The notes under the pieces were generated by a model. It was given only the letters and a program-made list of their open reading frames with translations. It made no database searches and was not told where the DNA came from. 38,158 nucleotides of DNA from Candidatus Accumulibacter adjunctus (GTDB taxonomy: Bacteria > Pseudomonadota > Gammaproteobacteria > Burkholderiales > Rhodocyclaceae), in NCBI GenBank assembly GCA_000585015.1, contig JFAX01000021.1, positions 14,840-52,997 of the forward strand, in the 5' to 3' direction. This document shows, one piece after another, positions 1 to 7,743 of this stretch. The translations under genes and the position numbers were made by a program. How positions within the stretch are numbered: the stretch's first letter is position 1; the number at the start of each line of letters is the position of its first letter.

Positions 1-3000
1 TCCAGCTGACGCTGCTCTCGACCGTGTCGGTGCCGCCGGCGTCGACCCGGCTGCTGGCGCTCGCCGTTTCGTAAACCACGTCGGCGGCGCTATCGACGAC
101 GTAGCTATCGTTGCCTGCGCCACCGAACATCGTGTCGGCGCCAGCGCCGCCGTCGAGGCGGTTGGCGCCGCTGTTGCCGGTCAGCACGTTGTTCAACGAG
201 TTGCCGCCGGCGACCAGGTCGGCGCTGCCGAGGAGCGAGAGATTCTCGAGGTTGGCGGCGAGCGTCCAGTTGACGCTGCTGACGACCGTGTCGATCTCGC
301 TCGCCAGCGTCGAGGTCTCGATGATCGTGTCGGCGGCTTGATCGACGACGTAGGTGTCGCCACCGCTGCCGCCGGTCAGCGTGTCGACGCCGGCGCCGCC
401 GTCAAGACGGTTGGCGAGGGCGTTGCCGGTCAGCACGTTGGCCAGATCGTTGCCGCTCAGGTTGTTGGCGGCACTGCCAACGACAGTCGCGTTCTCGATA
501 TTGGCAGCGAGGACGAAAGTGGCGCCGTTGGTATTGATCGCCACGCGGACGCTGTCGGTACCCGCGTTGGCTGCCTCGCTCAGGACGTCGCCGATGTGGT
601 CGACGACATAGAGGTCGTCGCCATCGCCGCCGACGAGCTGGTCGGCGCCCCCCTGGCCGTCGAGCGTGTCGTTGCCGGCGGCGCCCTCGATCCTGTTGCT
701 CTGGGCGTTGCCGCTGAGCAGGTTGGCGGCGCCGTTGCCAACCACGCTGAACGGTCCGTTGCCGCGCAGCTCGACGTTCTCGAAGTGCGCCAGGGCGCCA
801 GTCAGGCTGATGCTTTGCGGCGCCGAGCTGGCGTAGACGATGCGCAGCGTGTCGCTGCCTTCGCCAGCGCCCTCGCTGACGTTGGTCAGTTCCGCCGCGG
901 CGTCGAGGACATAGGTGTCGTCGCCGAGGCCACCGGCGAAGGTGTCGATTCCGGCAGCGCCATCCAGGAAGTTGTTCCCGCTGTTGCCGCTCAGGCGGTT
1001 GGCCAGGATGTTGCCGCTGGCGTTGAGGTTCGCCTCGCCGGTCAGCACGAGCTCTTCGAGGTTGTTGCCAAGCACGAAGTTCACAGACGAGAAGACCCGG
1101 TCGGTGCCGCCGGTTGCGCTGCTTTCGCTGACGACGTCGCCGAGGTCGTCGACCACGTAGCTGTCGTTGCCGGCGCCGCCATGCATCCAGTCGGCGCCGG
1201 CTCCGCCATCGAGGAGGTCGTTGCCGGCATCGCCGACGAGGCTGTCGGCGCCGCCCAGTCCGTAGAGCTCGTCGTTGCCGGGCGTTCCGGTGAGCTGGTT
1301 GCCGGCGCCGTCGCCGGTCAGCGTCCTGCCGGCGAAAGTCGCGGCCTGCAGTGTGTAGCTGCCGGTGCCGCCACGCGCATCACGGGCGAGCAGGTAGTAG
1401 GTGCCACTGCTGCTGACGGCATGGATGATCTGCGCGTCCCTGGTGCCAGCGGTGGCGTTGTCGTTGCTGGCGATTGCTGATGGCAGGCTGGTGGTCGTTG
1501 CCGGACCATGCAGCGACAGGTGCGCGTCCACCGCCGACCCCGGCGCCCGTAGATCAAAGACGTAGGTCGTCCCGGCGCTGAGGTTGACGGCAAACAGGTC
1601 GCTGTCGGCGGAACGCTCGATCCAGCCGGTCAGCGGGCTGCCGCCGACGGTCAGGGCGCCGGCGGTCGCCGGCGTGGCGCCATGGTCGTCGCTGTTCGCC
1701 GCGTCGTCGTTGAGGATGGTGCCGCTGGCGCTGGCTGTCCTGAGGCCGAGGCCGGACGACGGGTTCGACAGGCTCACAACGAAGCTCTCGTTCGCCTCGA
1801 TCACGCGGTCTCCCTGCACCGTGACCGAGATCGTCTTTTCGGTTTCGCCGATCGCGAAAGTGATGCTGCCAGACGTCGGGCCGGCGAAATCGGTTGCCGC
1901 ATCGGCCGGCGAGGTGCCCCCACCCTGCAGGTTCCAGCTCAGGGTCTGCTCCGACGAGCTGGCGGTGTTCAGCTTCACCTTGTAGGTGAACACCGTCGCG
2001 CCGCTGTGGCCTTCGAGCTGCTGGGCGATGTCGGCACTGATCGATACGAGCGAGCGCAGCGAGCCGCCGCCGAGGAGTTCGCTGACCGACTTGCTGCCGT
2101 CGGCAAAGACGAAGATCTCCATCTCGCGGACGGTATCGGAGCCGCTGACGGTGCTGTAGAAGTTGAAGCCGACGTTTTCGGAATAGGTATAGGTGTAGCT
2201 GCCGTAGGCGCCGGAGAAAATGACGCTGTCGAGGCCGTCGCCGCCGTCGAGCAGGTCGTCGCCGAGGCTGGCGATGAGCACGTCGTCACCGTCGCCGCCG
2301 AACAGGCTGTCGTTGCCGGCGCCGCCGTCGAGCCGGTTGGCCAGCGCATTGCCGGTGATCTGATCGGCCGCCGAACCGCCGACCGCATTCTCGATGTAGC
2401 ACGAGTAGGCGATGGCGATGTTGTTCGTCATGCTGTTGCCGGACGAGAACGAGCCCGGCGCCAGGTTGATCGTGCAGTTCGTGTCCCAGCCGCCGAGGTT
2501 GAGCGTATCGACGCCAGCGGCGTCGTAGATGGTCAGGATCGGATTGGCGTTGAGCGTGAAGTCGAAGATCGCCGCCATCGAGCCGCTGACGTTGCTGCCG
2601 AAGCCATAGACCGTGTCGCCGGTGCGAGTGGTCGTGTCGGCGCCGTAGGTCGTCTGGATGGCAAGGACGTCGTTGAGCATCGGCGTCTGCGGTGAGTAGG
2701 TGCGGCCATCGCGACCGACCCAGTCCGCCCAGGCGATCTGGCTGCTGCTGCCACGGCCGGTGTTGGGGCCGAAGTACGACATCACCGAGTAGACCTGGCT
2801 GTCCTGGAACGACGATGGCGTCCAGTTGCCCGTACCGTTGTACTCGCCCATGTGGTCGAGGCCGAGCGCGTGTCCGAGTTCGTGCACGTAGACCTGGAAC
2901 GAGTACTGGCCGACCTGCGGCGACATCAGATCGGCATAGGCGCGGTTGAACCAGACGCTGCCGATCGACGGATAGTAGGCGTGGGCATAGCTGACGCCGG

Positions 3001-3268
3001 TGCTCGAGGTGCCGATCTCGATGTTCGAGCTGCCTGAGCTGGTGCGGACGAGGGTGGGCGCGATCAGATCGTCCCAAGTCTGCAAGGCCCGCTCGGCGGC
3101 TGCCTGCTGTGGCGCATTGAGGCCGACGAAACCGGGTAGCTCATTGTTGCCGCCGTACATGCCGGAGGCTGCCGTCGGGAAGGCGTAGGTGATGGTCGAC
3201 CCGTTCCAACGGTATCCCGAAATCAACTGGTCCAGGATCTGCTGCTGGGTCCACGATGCGAGTGCCAT
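1..3268 (-). CDS. RTX serralysin-like zinc metalloprotease, large type I-secreted protein (3' end outside window)
   Basis: An uninterrupted frame runs from ATG 3268 to the window edge (1,089 codons visible, no stop), so the protein is truncated only by the window. RBS AAGGAG sits 5 nt before the ATG. There is no Sec signal peptide, as expected for type I secretion. The N-terminal domain carries the zinc motif HELGHALGLDH (residues 129-139) and a downstream Met-turn YSVMSYF, the pattern of M10 serralysin peptidases. Then come a first group of glycine/aspartate calcium-binding repeats (GGAGND, GGDGDD), a Calx-beta-like domain (about 425-525), a PPC-like beta domain (about 535-640), and a long RTX region with five copies of a roughly 85-residue unit containing a YVVD or YVLD core. 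It is probably a secreted calcium-dependent protease or surface protein; the substrate is unknown. Long open frames on the plus strand here are shadows. Confidence 0.9.
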   Translation of the reverse strand, partial: MALASWTQQQILDQLISGYRWNGSTITYAFPTAASGMYGGNNELPGFVGLNAPQQAAAERALQTWDDLIAPTLVRTSSGSSNIEIGTSSTGVSYAHAYYPSIGSVWFNRAYADLMSPQVGQYSFQVYVHELGHALGLDHMGEYNGTGNWTPSSFQDSQVYSVMSYFGPNTGRGSSSQIAWADWVGRDGRTYSPQTPMLNDVLAIQTTYGADTTTRTGDTVYGFGSNVSGSMAAIFDFTLNANPILTIYDAAGVDTLNLGGWDTNCTINLAPGSFSSGNSMTNNIAIAYSCYIENAVGGSAADQITGNALANRLDGGAGNDSLFGGDGDDVLIASLGDDLLDGGDGLDSVIFSGAYGSYTYTYSENVGFNFYSTVSGSDTVREMEIFVFADGSKSVSELLGGGSLRSLVSISADIAQQLEGHSGATVFTYKVKLNTASSSEQTLSWNLQGGGTSPADAATDFAGPTSGSITFAIGETEKTISVTVQGDRVIEANESFVVSLSNPSSGLGLRTASASGTILNDDAANSDDHGATPATAGALTVGGSPLTGWIERSADSDLFAVNLSAGTTYVFDLRAPGSAVDAHLSLHGPATTTSLPSAIASNDNATAGTRDAQIIHAVSSSGTYYLLARDARGGTGSYTLQAATFAGRTLTGDGAGNQLTGTPGNDELYGLGGADSLVGDAGNDLLDGGAGADWMHGGAGNDSYVVDDLGDVVSESSATGGTDRVFSSVNFVLGNNLEELVLTGEANLNASGNILANRLSGNSGNNFLDGAAGIDTFAGGLGDDTYVLDAAAELTNVSEGAGEGSDTLRIVYASSAPQSISLTGALAHFENVELRGNGPFSVVGNGAANLLSGNAQSNRIEGAAGNDTLDGQGGADQLVGGDGDDLYVVDHIGDVLSEAANAGTDSVRVAINTNGATFVLAANIENATVVGSAANNLSGNDLANVLTGNALANRLDGGAGVDTLTGGSGGDTYVVDQAADTIIETSTLASEIDTVVSSVNWTLAANLENLSLLGSADLVAGGNSLNNVLTGNSGANRLDGGAGADTMFGGAGNDSYVVDSAADVVYETASASSRVDAGGTDTVESSVSW

Positions 3269-3340
3269 ATAGACTCCTTCTGCCGCGTGGACGCAAAGCT
3301 GGAGGAGGCACTCGATCAGCGCATGGGGCGCGCGCCTTTC

Positions 3341-3433
3341 GGGCAACCCGGCCACCCTTCCGAGCCGATGAGGCAACTCGGGGTAGGGTCCGTGGCTTTG
3401 CGTCCGGAGGTTTCCCTCCGTTTGCCATTGACA
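3341..3433 (-). ncRNA. Cyclic-di-GMP-I (GEMM-I) riboswitch aptamer in the protease leader
   Basis: Read on the minus strand, the leader of the RTX protease contains GGCAAAC, then the perfect stem GGAGG-GAAA-CCTCC with a GAAA tetraloop, then the signature GGACGCAAAGCCACGG. A second hairpin (CCGAG / CTCGG) follows, and the element closes with GGGTGGCCGGGTTGCCC. The order matches the GEMM-I consensus: P2 with GNRA loop, the GACGCAAAGCC linker, P3, and the closing GGGTTRCC strand. This family binds cyclic di-GMP in bacteria. The aptamer ends about 73 nt before the ATG of the protease. No U-tract terminator follows, so translational control is more likely than attenuation. Confidence 0.88.
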
Positions 3434-3634
3434 GGATGCATGGACCGACCACAATGGCCGGACTCGCACCCACCGAAAAACGCGCTCACTCTAATCCAGC
3501 GGCGGCAGAAAGTAAAGCGGAATCCGGAACGAAGCATGGCGAGTCCGTGTCGGAATTCACGTTTTCCTGACTGCGGGTGCCGGTTGCCGGCAGTCGGTGG
3601 CCAGCGCGAGCCTGGCGCGAGACCGCTGCGTGCT

Positions 3635-3662
3635 TTGAGCAAACCCGGCAGCTCGCTATAAT
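3635..3662 (+). promoter_or_regulatory. Sigma-70 type promoter for surE-pcm-nlpD-rpoS
   Basis: TTGAGC (3635-3640), a 16-nt spacer, then a perfect TATAAT (3657-3662). Transcription would start near 3669, leaving about 95 nt of leader before surE. Strength is inferred from sequence only. Confidence 0.65.
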
Positions 3663-3763
3663 GCACGGCGGCTGGGCGGGTAATCCGGGACCTCACCCGC
3701 GTGGCCGGCCAGATGGTGGTTGCCCTGTGGCTTCCCGGTGTTCGACACCCTTCCTGAATCGAG

Positions 3764-4507
3764 ATGCGGATCCTGCTTTGCAACGATGACGGCTATTTCG
3801 CGCCAGGAATCGAACACCTGGCGCGGACACTGGCCGATGTCGCCGAGATCACCGTCGTCGCGCCCGAGCGCGACCGCAGCGGCGCCAGCAACTCGCTGAC
3901 GCTCGATCGACCGCTGTCGCTGAAGCAGGCGGCGAACGGGTTCTACTACGTCAACGGGACGCCGACCGACTGTGTCCACCTCGCGGTCACCGGCATGCTC
4001 GAACAACTGCCGGACATGGTGATCTCGGGCATCAACATCGGTGCCAACATGGGTGACGACACGATCTATTCGGGCACCGTCGCCGCCGCCACCGAGGGTT
4101 TCCTGCTCGGCGTGCCGTCGCTGGCGGTTTCGCTGTGCAGCAAGGCCGGCGGTCATTTTGCGACCGCCGCCCGGGTCACGCGCGAACTGGTCCTGCTGCT
4201 GCAGCGGCAGCCGCTGCGTGCGCCGGTTCTGCTCAACGTCAATGTTCCCGACGTCAGCCATGAGGAGCTGGCGGGCATCGGCGTCACCCGTCTCGGCAAG
4301 CGCCACAAGGCGGAGCCGGTGGTGCGCACGATCTCGCCGCGCAACGAGACGGTTTTCTGGGTCGGTGCTGCCGGCGAGGCACAGGATGCCGGCGAGGGCA
4401 CCGACTTTTTCGCCGTGCAGAACAAGCAGGTATCCGTGACGCCGTTGCAGATCGACCTCACCCACACGGCCCAACTGTCGCTGGTGCGCTCGTGGCTGGC
4501 GCAATGA
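3764..4507 (+). CDS. surE: 5'/3'-nucleotidase SurE (survival protein E)
   Basis: This is a metal-dependent nucleoside monophosphate phosphatase of the cytoplasm, linked in other bacteria to stationary-phase survival. The 247-residue product starts [11 protein letters not shown]7, D8 and D9 with S39 and N91 (in [10 protein letters not shown]) are the usual metal-binding set. Length is normal for the family. It is the first gene of a tight block: its stop overlaps the ATG of pcm, and nlpD and rpoS follow. The same order is conserved across many beta- and gammaproteobacteria and supports a shared stationary-phase role. A good promoter lies about 100 bp upstream. The ATG at 3764 has only a weak Shine-Dalgarno sequence. 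Confidence 0.97.
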   Translation: MRILLCNDDGYFAPGIEHLARTLADVAEITVVAPERDRSGASNSLTLDRPLSLKQAANGFYYVNGTPTDCVHLAVTGMLEQLPDMVISGINIGANMGDDTIYSGTVAAATEGFLLGVPSLAVSLCSKAGGHFATAARVTRELVLLLQRQPLRAPVLLNVNVPDVSHEELAGIGVTRLGKRHKAEPVVRTISPRNETVFWVGAAGEAQDAGEGTDFFAVQNKQVSVTPLQIDLTHTAQLSLVRSWLAQ

Positions 4508-5163
4508 GCGGCGCCGTTGCCGGTTTCGGAATGACCTCGCAGCGCACGCGCACGCGCATGATCGAGCGCCTGCGCGAACAGGGAATTGCCGATGAGGAGG
4601 TGCTGGCGGCGATTGCCGCCGTGCCGCGACACGTCTTCGTCGAGGAGGCGCTGGCGTCGCGTGCCTACGAGGACACGGCTCTGCCGCTGGGCTTTTCGCA
4701 GACGATTTCGCAGCCCTACGTCGTGGCGCGGATGATCGAGGCGCTGCGTGCCGGCCGTCAGCAACTCGGCAAGACGCTCGAGATCGGCGCCGGCTGCGGC
4801 TATCAGGCAGCGGTTCTGGCGCAGTTGACCGACGAGGTCTATGCGGTCGAGCGGATCGGGCCCTTGCTCGCCAAGGCGCGGGCCAACCTGCGCGCGATCG
4901 GCAAGTCCGAGGTTCGCCTCAAGCATGCCGATGGACAGCTCGGTCTGGCGGAGGCGGCGCCCTTCGACACGATCATCGTCGCGGCGGCGGCGGCCCGCGT
5001 GCCACCGCCGCTGCTGCAACAACTGGCGGAGAATGGCCGCCTCATCCTGCCGCTCGGTGCGAGTGCGCAGCAGCTCGTGCTGATCGAACGCGGCCGCGAG
5101 GGCTTGGTCGAATCCCGCCTCGACACCGTGCGCTTCGTTCCGCTCCTCTCGGGGGTCCAATGA
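4504..5163 (+). CDS. pcm: Protein-L-isoaspartate O-methyltransferase
   Basis: Methylates L-isoaspartyl residues in aged proteins using S-adenosylmethionine, allowing repair; cytoplasmic. The product has the family signature [13 protein letters not shown] and the SAM-binding motif [15 protein letters not shown] from about residue 92. The start chosen is ATG 4504, which overlaps the surE stop (ATGA) and gives 219 residues. An in-frame ATG at 4492 and another at 4531 are also possible; the last would give the length nearest to E. coli Pcm. The end overlaps the nlpD start by 4 nt, so the genes are probably translationally coupled. Confidence 0.95.
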   Translation: MSGAVAGFGMTSQRTRTRMIERLREQGIADEEVLAAIAAVPRHVFVEEALASRAYEDTALPLGFSQTISQPYVVARMIEALRAGRQQLGKTLEIGAGCGYQAAVLAQLTDEVYAVERIGPLLAKARANLRAIGKSEVRLKHADGQLGLAEAAPFDTIIVAAAAARVPPPLLQQLAENGRLILPLGASAQQLVLIERGREGLVESRLDTVRFVPLLSGVQ

Positions 5164-6203
5164 AGGATCAGGTGCCTCTCCCAGCTCTTCCGATTCTCCT
5201 TCTGGCGGTCCTGCTGGCGGTGCCGCTCGTTCTGGCAGGCTGCGCCGGCAAGGGATCGGCGCCGGCAGAGGAGGCCGCGCGGGTGCCGGCGCGGCAGGCG
5301 GGTCCGGCGACGCCGGGAAGCAGGGATGGCTACGTCGTCAAGCGTGGCGACACGCTGTATTCGATCGCGCTGGATCACGGGCTGGACTACCGGGAACTTG
5401 CGGCGTGGAACAACATCGACAATCCGAACCGGATCCTGGTCGGGCAGGTGTTGCGCGTGCGGGCGCCAGGTGCGGCTCCTGCCGCCGAGGGCGTCGTCGT
5501 CCGGCCGATTGCCGCCGGCGCGGCGGTCGAACAGCGACCACTGACGGCGAGCGCGCCGCCGACTGGCGAACAGCGTTCGCCGGCCGCGACGGCGGACCTG
5601 TTCAAGCGGGCACCGCTGGCAGGCAAGGAGCCCTACTCGGAGCAAGCGCTGGCGCGTGCGCAGGCGCAGGCAGCCGAGCCGGTGGTGGCAGTCGCTCCCG
5701 CTGCGGCGAAGGCGGAAGCCCGGCCCGAGGGCAAGCCCGAGGTGAAGACCGAGATGAAGACCGAGGCCAAGGCGGAGGCCAGGCCGGAGGCGAAGGCTGA
5801 CAACGAGGCCCGCAGCGGTGACGCTTCCGGCAATGACGAGGTCAGCTGGATGTGGCCGGCGAACGGCAAGCTGGTCGCCACCTTCAGCGAGGGCGGCAAC
5901 AAGGGAATCGACATCGCTGGCAAGGCTGGCGACAGCGTCGTGGCTGCCGGCAGCGGCAAGGTCGTCTACAGCGGCAGCGGCTTGCGTGGTTATGGCAAGC
6001 TGGTGATCGTCAAGCACAACAACACCTTCCTGACGGCCTACGCGCACAACCAGAACGTGTTGGTCAAGGAGGGCCAGTCGGTGGGCAAGGGGCAGAAGAT
6101 CGCCGAAATGGGCAACACCGACGCCGATCAGGTCAAGCTGCACTTCGAGATCCGGCGTCAGGGCAAGCCGGTCGACCCGCTGAAGCTCCTGCCGGGACGC
6201 TGA
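5160..6203 (+). CDS. nlpD: NlpD-type outer-membrane lipoprotein: LysM plus degenerate M23 peptidase domain
   Basis: An envelope lipoprotein; relatives bind peptidoglycan and activate amidases during cell separation. It has a lipoprotein signal with lipobox LAGC (Cys28), a LysM domain at about 58-101 ([13 protein letters not shown]), a linker rich in K, E and A at about 180-220, and a C-terminal LytM/M23 domain from about 228. In the metal-site motif the usual first histidine is replaced (NKGID), while HFEIR is kept. That pattern marks non-catalytic activator members. Length is 347 residues. ATG 5160 overlaps the pcm stop and the TGA overlaps rpoS. In enterobacteria nlpD contains the main rpoS promoter, so the same may hold here; no promoter was identified inside it. 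Confidence 0.95.
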   Translation: MKDQVPLPALPILLLAVLLAVPLVLAGCAGKGSAPAEEAARVPARQAGPATPGSRDGYVVKRGDTLYSIALDHGLDYRELAAWNNIDNPNRILVGQVLRVRAPGAAPAAEGVVVRPIAAGAAVEQRPLTASAPPTGEQRSPAATADLFKRAPLAGKEPYSEQALARAQAQAAEPVVAVAPAAAKAEARPEGKPEVKTEMKTEAKAEARPEAKADNEARSGDASGNDEVSWMWPANGKLVATFSEGGNKGIDIAGKAGDSVVAAGSGKVVYSGSGLRGYGKLVIVKHNNTFLTAYAHNQNVLVKEGQSVGKGQKIAEMGNTDADQVKLHFEIRRQGKPVDPLKLLPGR

Positions 6204-7162
6204 TGATGCCCGCTCCCTACGACGCCGGGTTCGATCCTTTCGCCGACGAGATCGAGGCGGGCGAGTGGGCCGTTGGCGAACCTGATCCGGTGCCCGAGGT
6301 CGTCGATTCGCTGCCGTCGCCCGAGGCCGAACTGCTCAACGACGTGACGCAGCATTACCTCAACGAGATCGGCGCCAAGCCGCTGTTCTCGCCGGCCGAG
6401 GAGGCCACCTGGGCGCGCCGAGCGCGCGCGGGGGATTTCCTCGCGCGGCAGAAGATGATCGAACACAACCTGCGGCTGGTGGTCAACATCGCCAAGCATT
6501 ACCTGAACCGTGGTTTGCCGCTGCTCGACATGATCGAGGAGGGGAATCTCGGCCTGATCCATGCCATCGAGAAGTTCGATCCCGAGCGCGGCTTTCGTTT
6601 TTCGACCTATGCGACGTGGTGGATCAGGCAGGGCATCGAGCGCGCGATCATGAACCAGTCGCGAACGATCCGCCTGCCGGTACACGTGGTCAAGGAGATC
6701 AACCTCGTCCTGCGGGCGATTCGCCATCTCGAGGTCGCCAGTGGCCGTGACATCTGCATCGACCAGGTCGCCCACCTGATCGATCGGACGGCTGACGAGG
6801 TGCGGCGGGTGATGGCGCTGAACGAGCGGATCGCTTCGCTCGATGCGCCGCTGCAGGTCGATCCCAGCCGAACGATCGGCGACGTGATTCCCGACGAGCA
6901 ACTGCTCGAACCCGACGAACTGCTGCAGGCCAACGAGATCGGCGACCTGCTGGTGCGCTGGCTGGCGCAGCTGGGCGAGAAGCAGCAGGAGGTGCTGCAG
7001 CGTCGTTACGGGCTGGGCGGAATCGAGCCCTGCACGCTCGAGGAGATTGCGCTCGACATGAACCTGACGCGCGAGCGGGTGCGCCAAATCCAGATCGAGG
7101 CCATCGATCAGTTGCGGCGCATCATCCGTCGCGGCGGCGGCACCGCCGACAACCTGCTCTGA
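6203..7162 (+). CDS. rpoS: RNA polymerase sigma factor RpoS (stationary phase/general stress)
   Basis: Sigma-70 family protein of 319 residues, directing RNA polymerase to stress and stationary-phase promoters. Visible parts: region 1.2 ([14 protein letters not shown]), regions 2.1-2.4 ([37 protein letters not shown]), region 3, and the region 4 helix-turn-helix ([20 protein letters not shown]). The start is ATG 6203, overlapping the nlpD TGA, or the adjacent ATG 6206. The frame is open further upstream inside nlpD, but that part is the +2 frame of nlpD and not coding. Position after nlpD and the short acidic N-terminus favour RpoS over RpoD or RpoH. Confidence 0.96.
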   Translation: MMPAPYDAGFDPFADEIEAGEWAVGEPDPVPEVVDSLPSPEAELLNDVTQHYLNEIGAKPLFSPAEEATWARRARAGDFLARQKMIEHNLRLVVNIAKHYLNRGLPLLDMIEEGNLGLIHAIEKFDPERGFRFSTYATWWIRQGIERAIMNQSRTIRLPVHVVKEINLVLRAIRHLEVASGRDICIDQVAHLIDRTADEVRRVMALNERIASLDAPLQVDPSRTIGDVIPDEQLLEPDELLQANEIGDLLVRWLAQLGEKQQEVLQRRYGLGGIEPCTLEEIALDMNLTRERVRQIQIEAIDQLRRIIRRGGGTADNLL

Positions 7163-7163
7163 C

Positions 7164-7196
7164 GGGCATGCGCGGCGGCCGCTTCGGCGTCTGCCC
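7164..7196. terminator. Possible bidirectional hairpin between rpoS and the convergent glutaredoxin-like gene
   Basis: GGGCA (7164-7168) pairs with TGCCC (7192-7196), with further inner pairs, in the 34-nt gap between two convergent genes. There is no U-tract on either strand, so intrinsic termination is uncertain. Confidence 0.3.
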
Positions 7197-7724
7197 TCAC
7201 GGGTTGCGCGCGGCGGCCGGCCGGTTGCCGCGGGCTGGGTAGCCGGCGGCGTCGAGCAGGGAATTCCAGCTGGCCGGGTCGAAACCGCGCAGGTGCTGGC
7301 GGCCGACGCTGACGCTGGGAAAGGCCGCTTCGCTACCGAGCAGACGGGTGAGATCGGCAAATTCCTCCTCGCTCCCGAGTATCTTCTCGGTGAACGGAAT
7401 GTCACGCTGCCTGAGCAGCTCACGCGCGTCCCGGCAACCCGTTCCACAGCGCTCGGTGGCGTAGAGCACGACGGGAAACTTCTCGCTCGCCTGGCGCACG
7501 GCATAGGGGAGGGGTCGCTCCTCGCTGCTGCTGGCGCTCGTCGTGGATCGGCTGACGTTCCTCGCGCCTGGCGGCGGCGGCATGTCGGAGATGACCGTGC
7601 CGCCGGTGCTCGGGTCGACCCAGCGATAGGTGATCGTCTCGGCGCTGGCGCCGGTCAGCAGCAGCCAGAGCAGGGACAGGGCAAGGAAGAAGCGGCTGCC
7701 GCCGCGGATCGTCGGTGTGGGCAT
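7197..7724 (-). CDS. Secreted DUF4124-glutaredoxin-like protein
   Basis: A 175-residue protein with an N-terminal signal peptide (hydrophobic 11-24, cleavage near ASA). A short DUF4124 domain follows (ITYRWVDPSTGGTVISDMPPP, about 30-55), then a glutaredoxin-like thioredoxin fold from about 83 (PVVLYATERCGTGC). The cysteines are spaced CxxxC (93 and 97) instead of the CxxC of classical glutaredoxins, so redox chemistry is unproven. This two-domain form is common in betaproteobacteria and probably acts in the periplasm. ATG 7724 lies 19 nt after the stop of the oligopeptidase gene, so the two are probably co-transcribed. The frame remains open upstream, but that part overlaps the peptidase gene. 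Confidence 0.85.
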   Translation of the reverse strand: MPTPTIRGGSRFFLALSLLWLLLTGASAETITYRWVDPSTGGTVISDMPPPPGARNVSRSTTSASSSEERPLPYAVRQASEKFPVVLYATERCGTGCRDARELLRQRDIPFTEKILGSEEEFADLTRLLGSEAAFPSVSVGRQHLRGFDPASWNSLLDAAGYPARGNRPAAARNP

Positions 7725-7743
7725 GCGGTTGCTCACTTGCTGT

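Noticed and set aside
338..1480. Long plus-strand open frame (380 codons) rich in Val and Ala
   Set aside because: Lies opposite the RTX repeat region of the protease; its composition is the complement of the Gly/Asp repeats and it matches no family.
1682..2695. Plus-strand open frame of 337 codons
   Set aside because: Shadow of the protease gene on the opposite strand, with no independent start signal or motif.
1..3268. Tandem repeats that could be mistaken for a CRISPR array
   Set aside because: The repeats are coding, diverged and match RTX calcium-binding units; there are no constant repeats with unique spacers.
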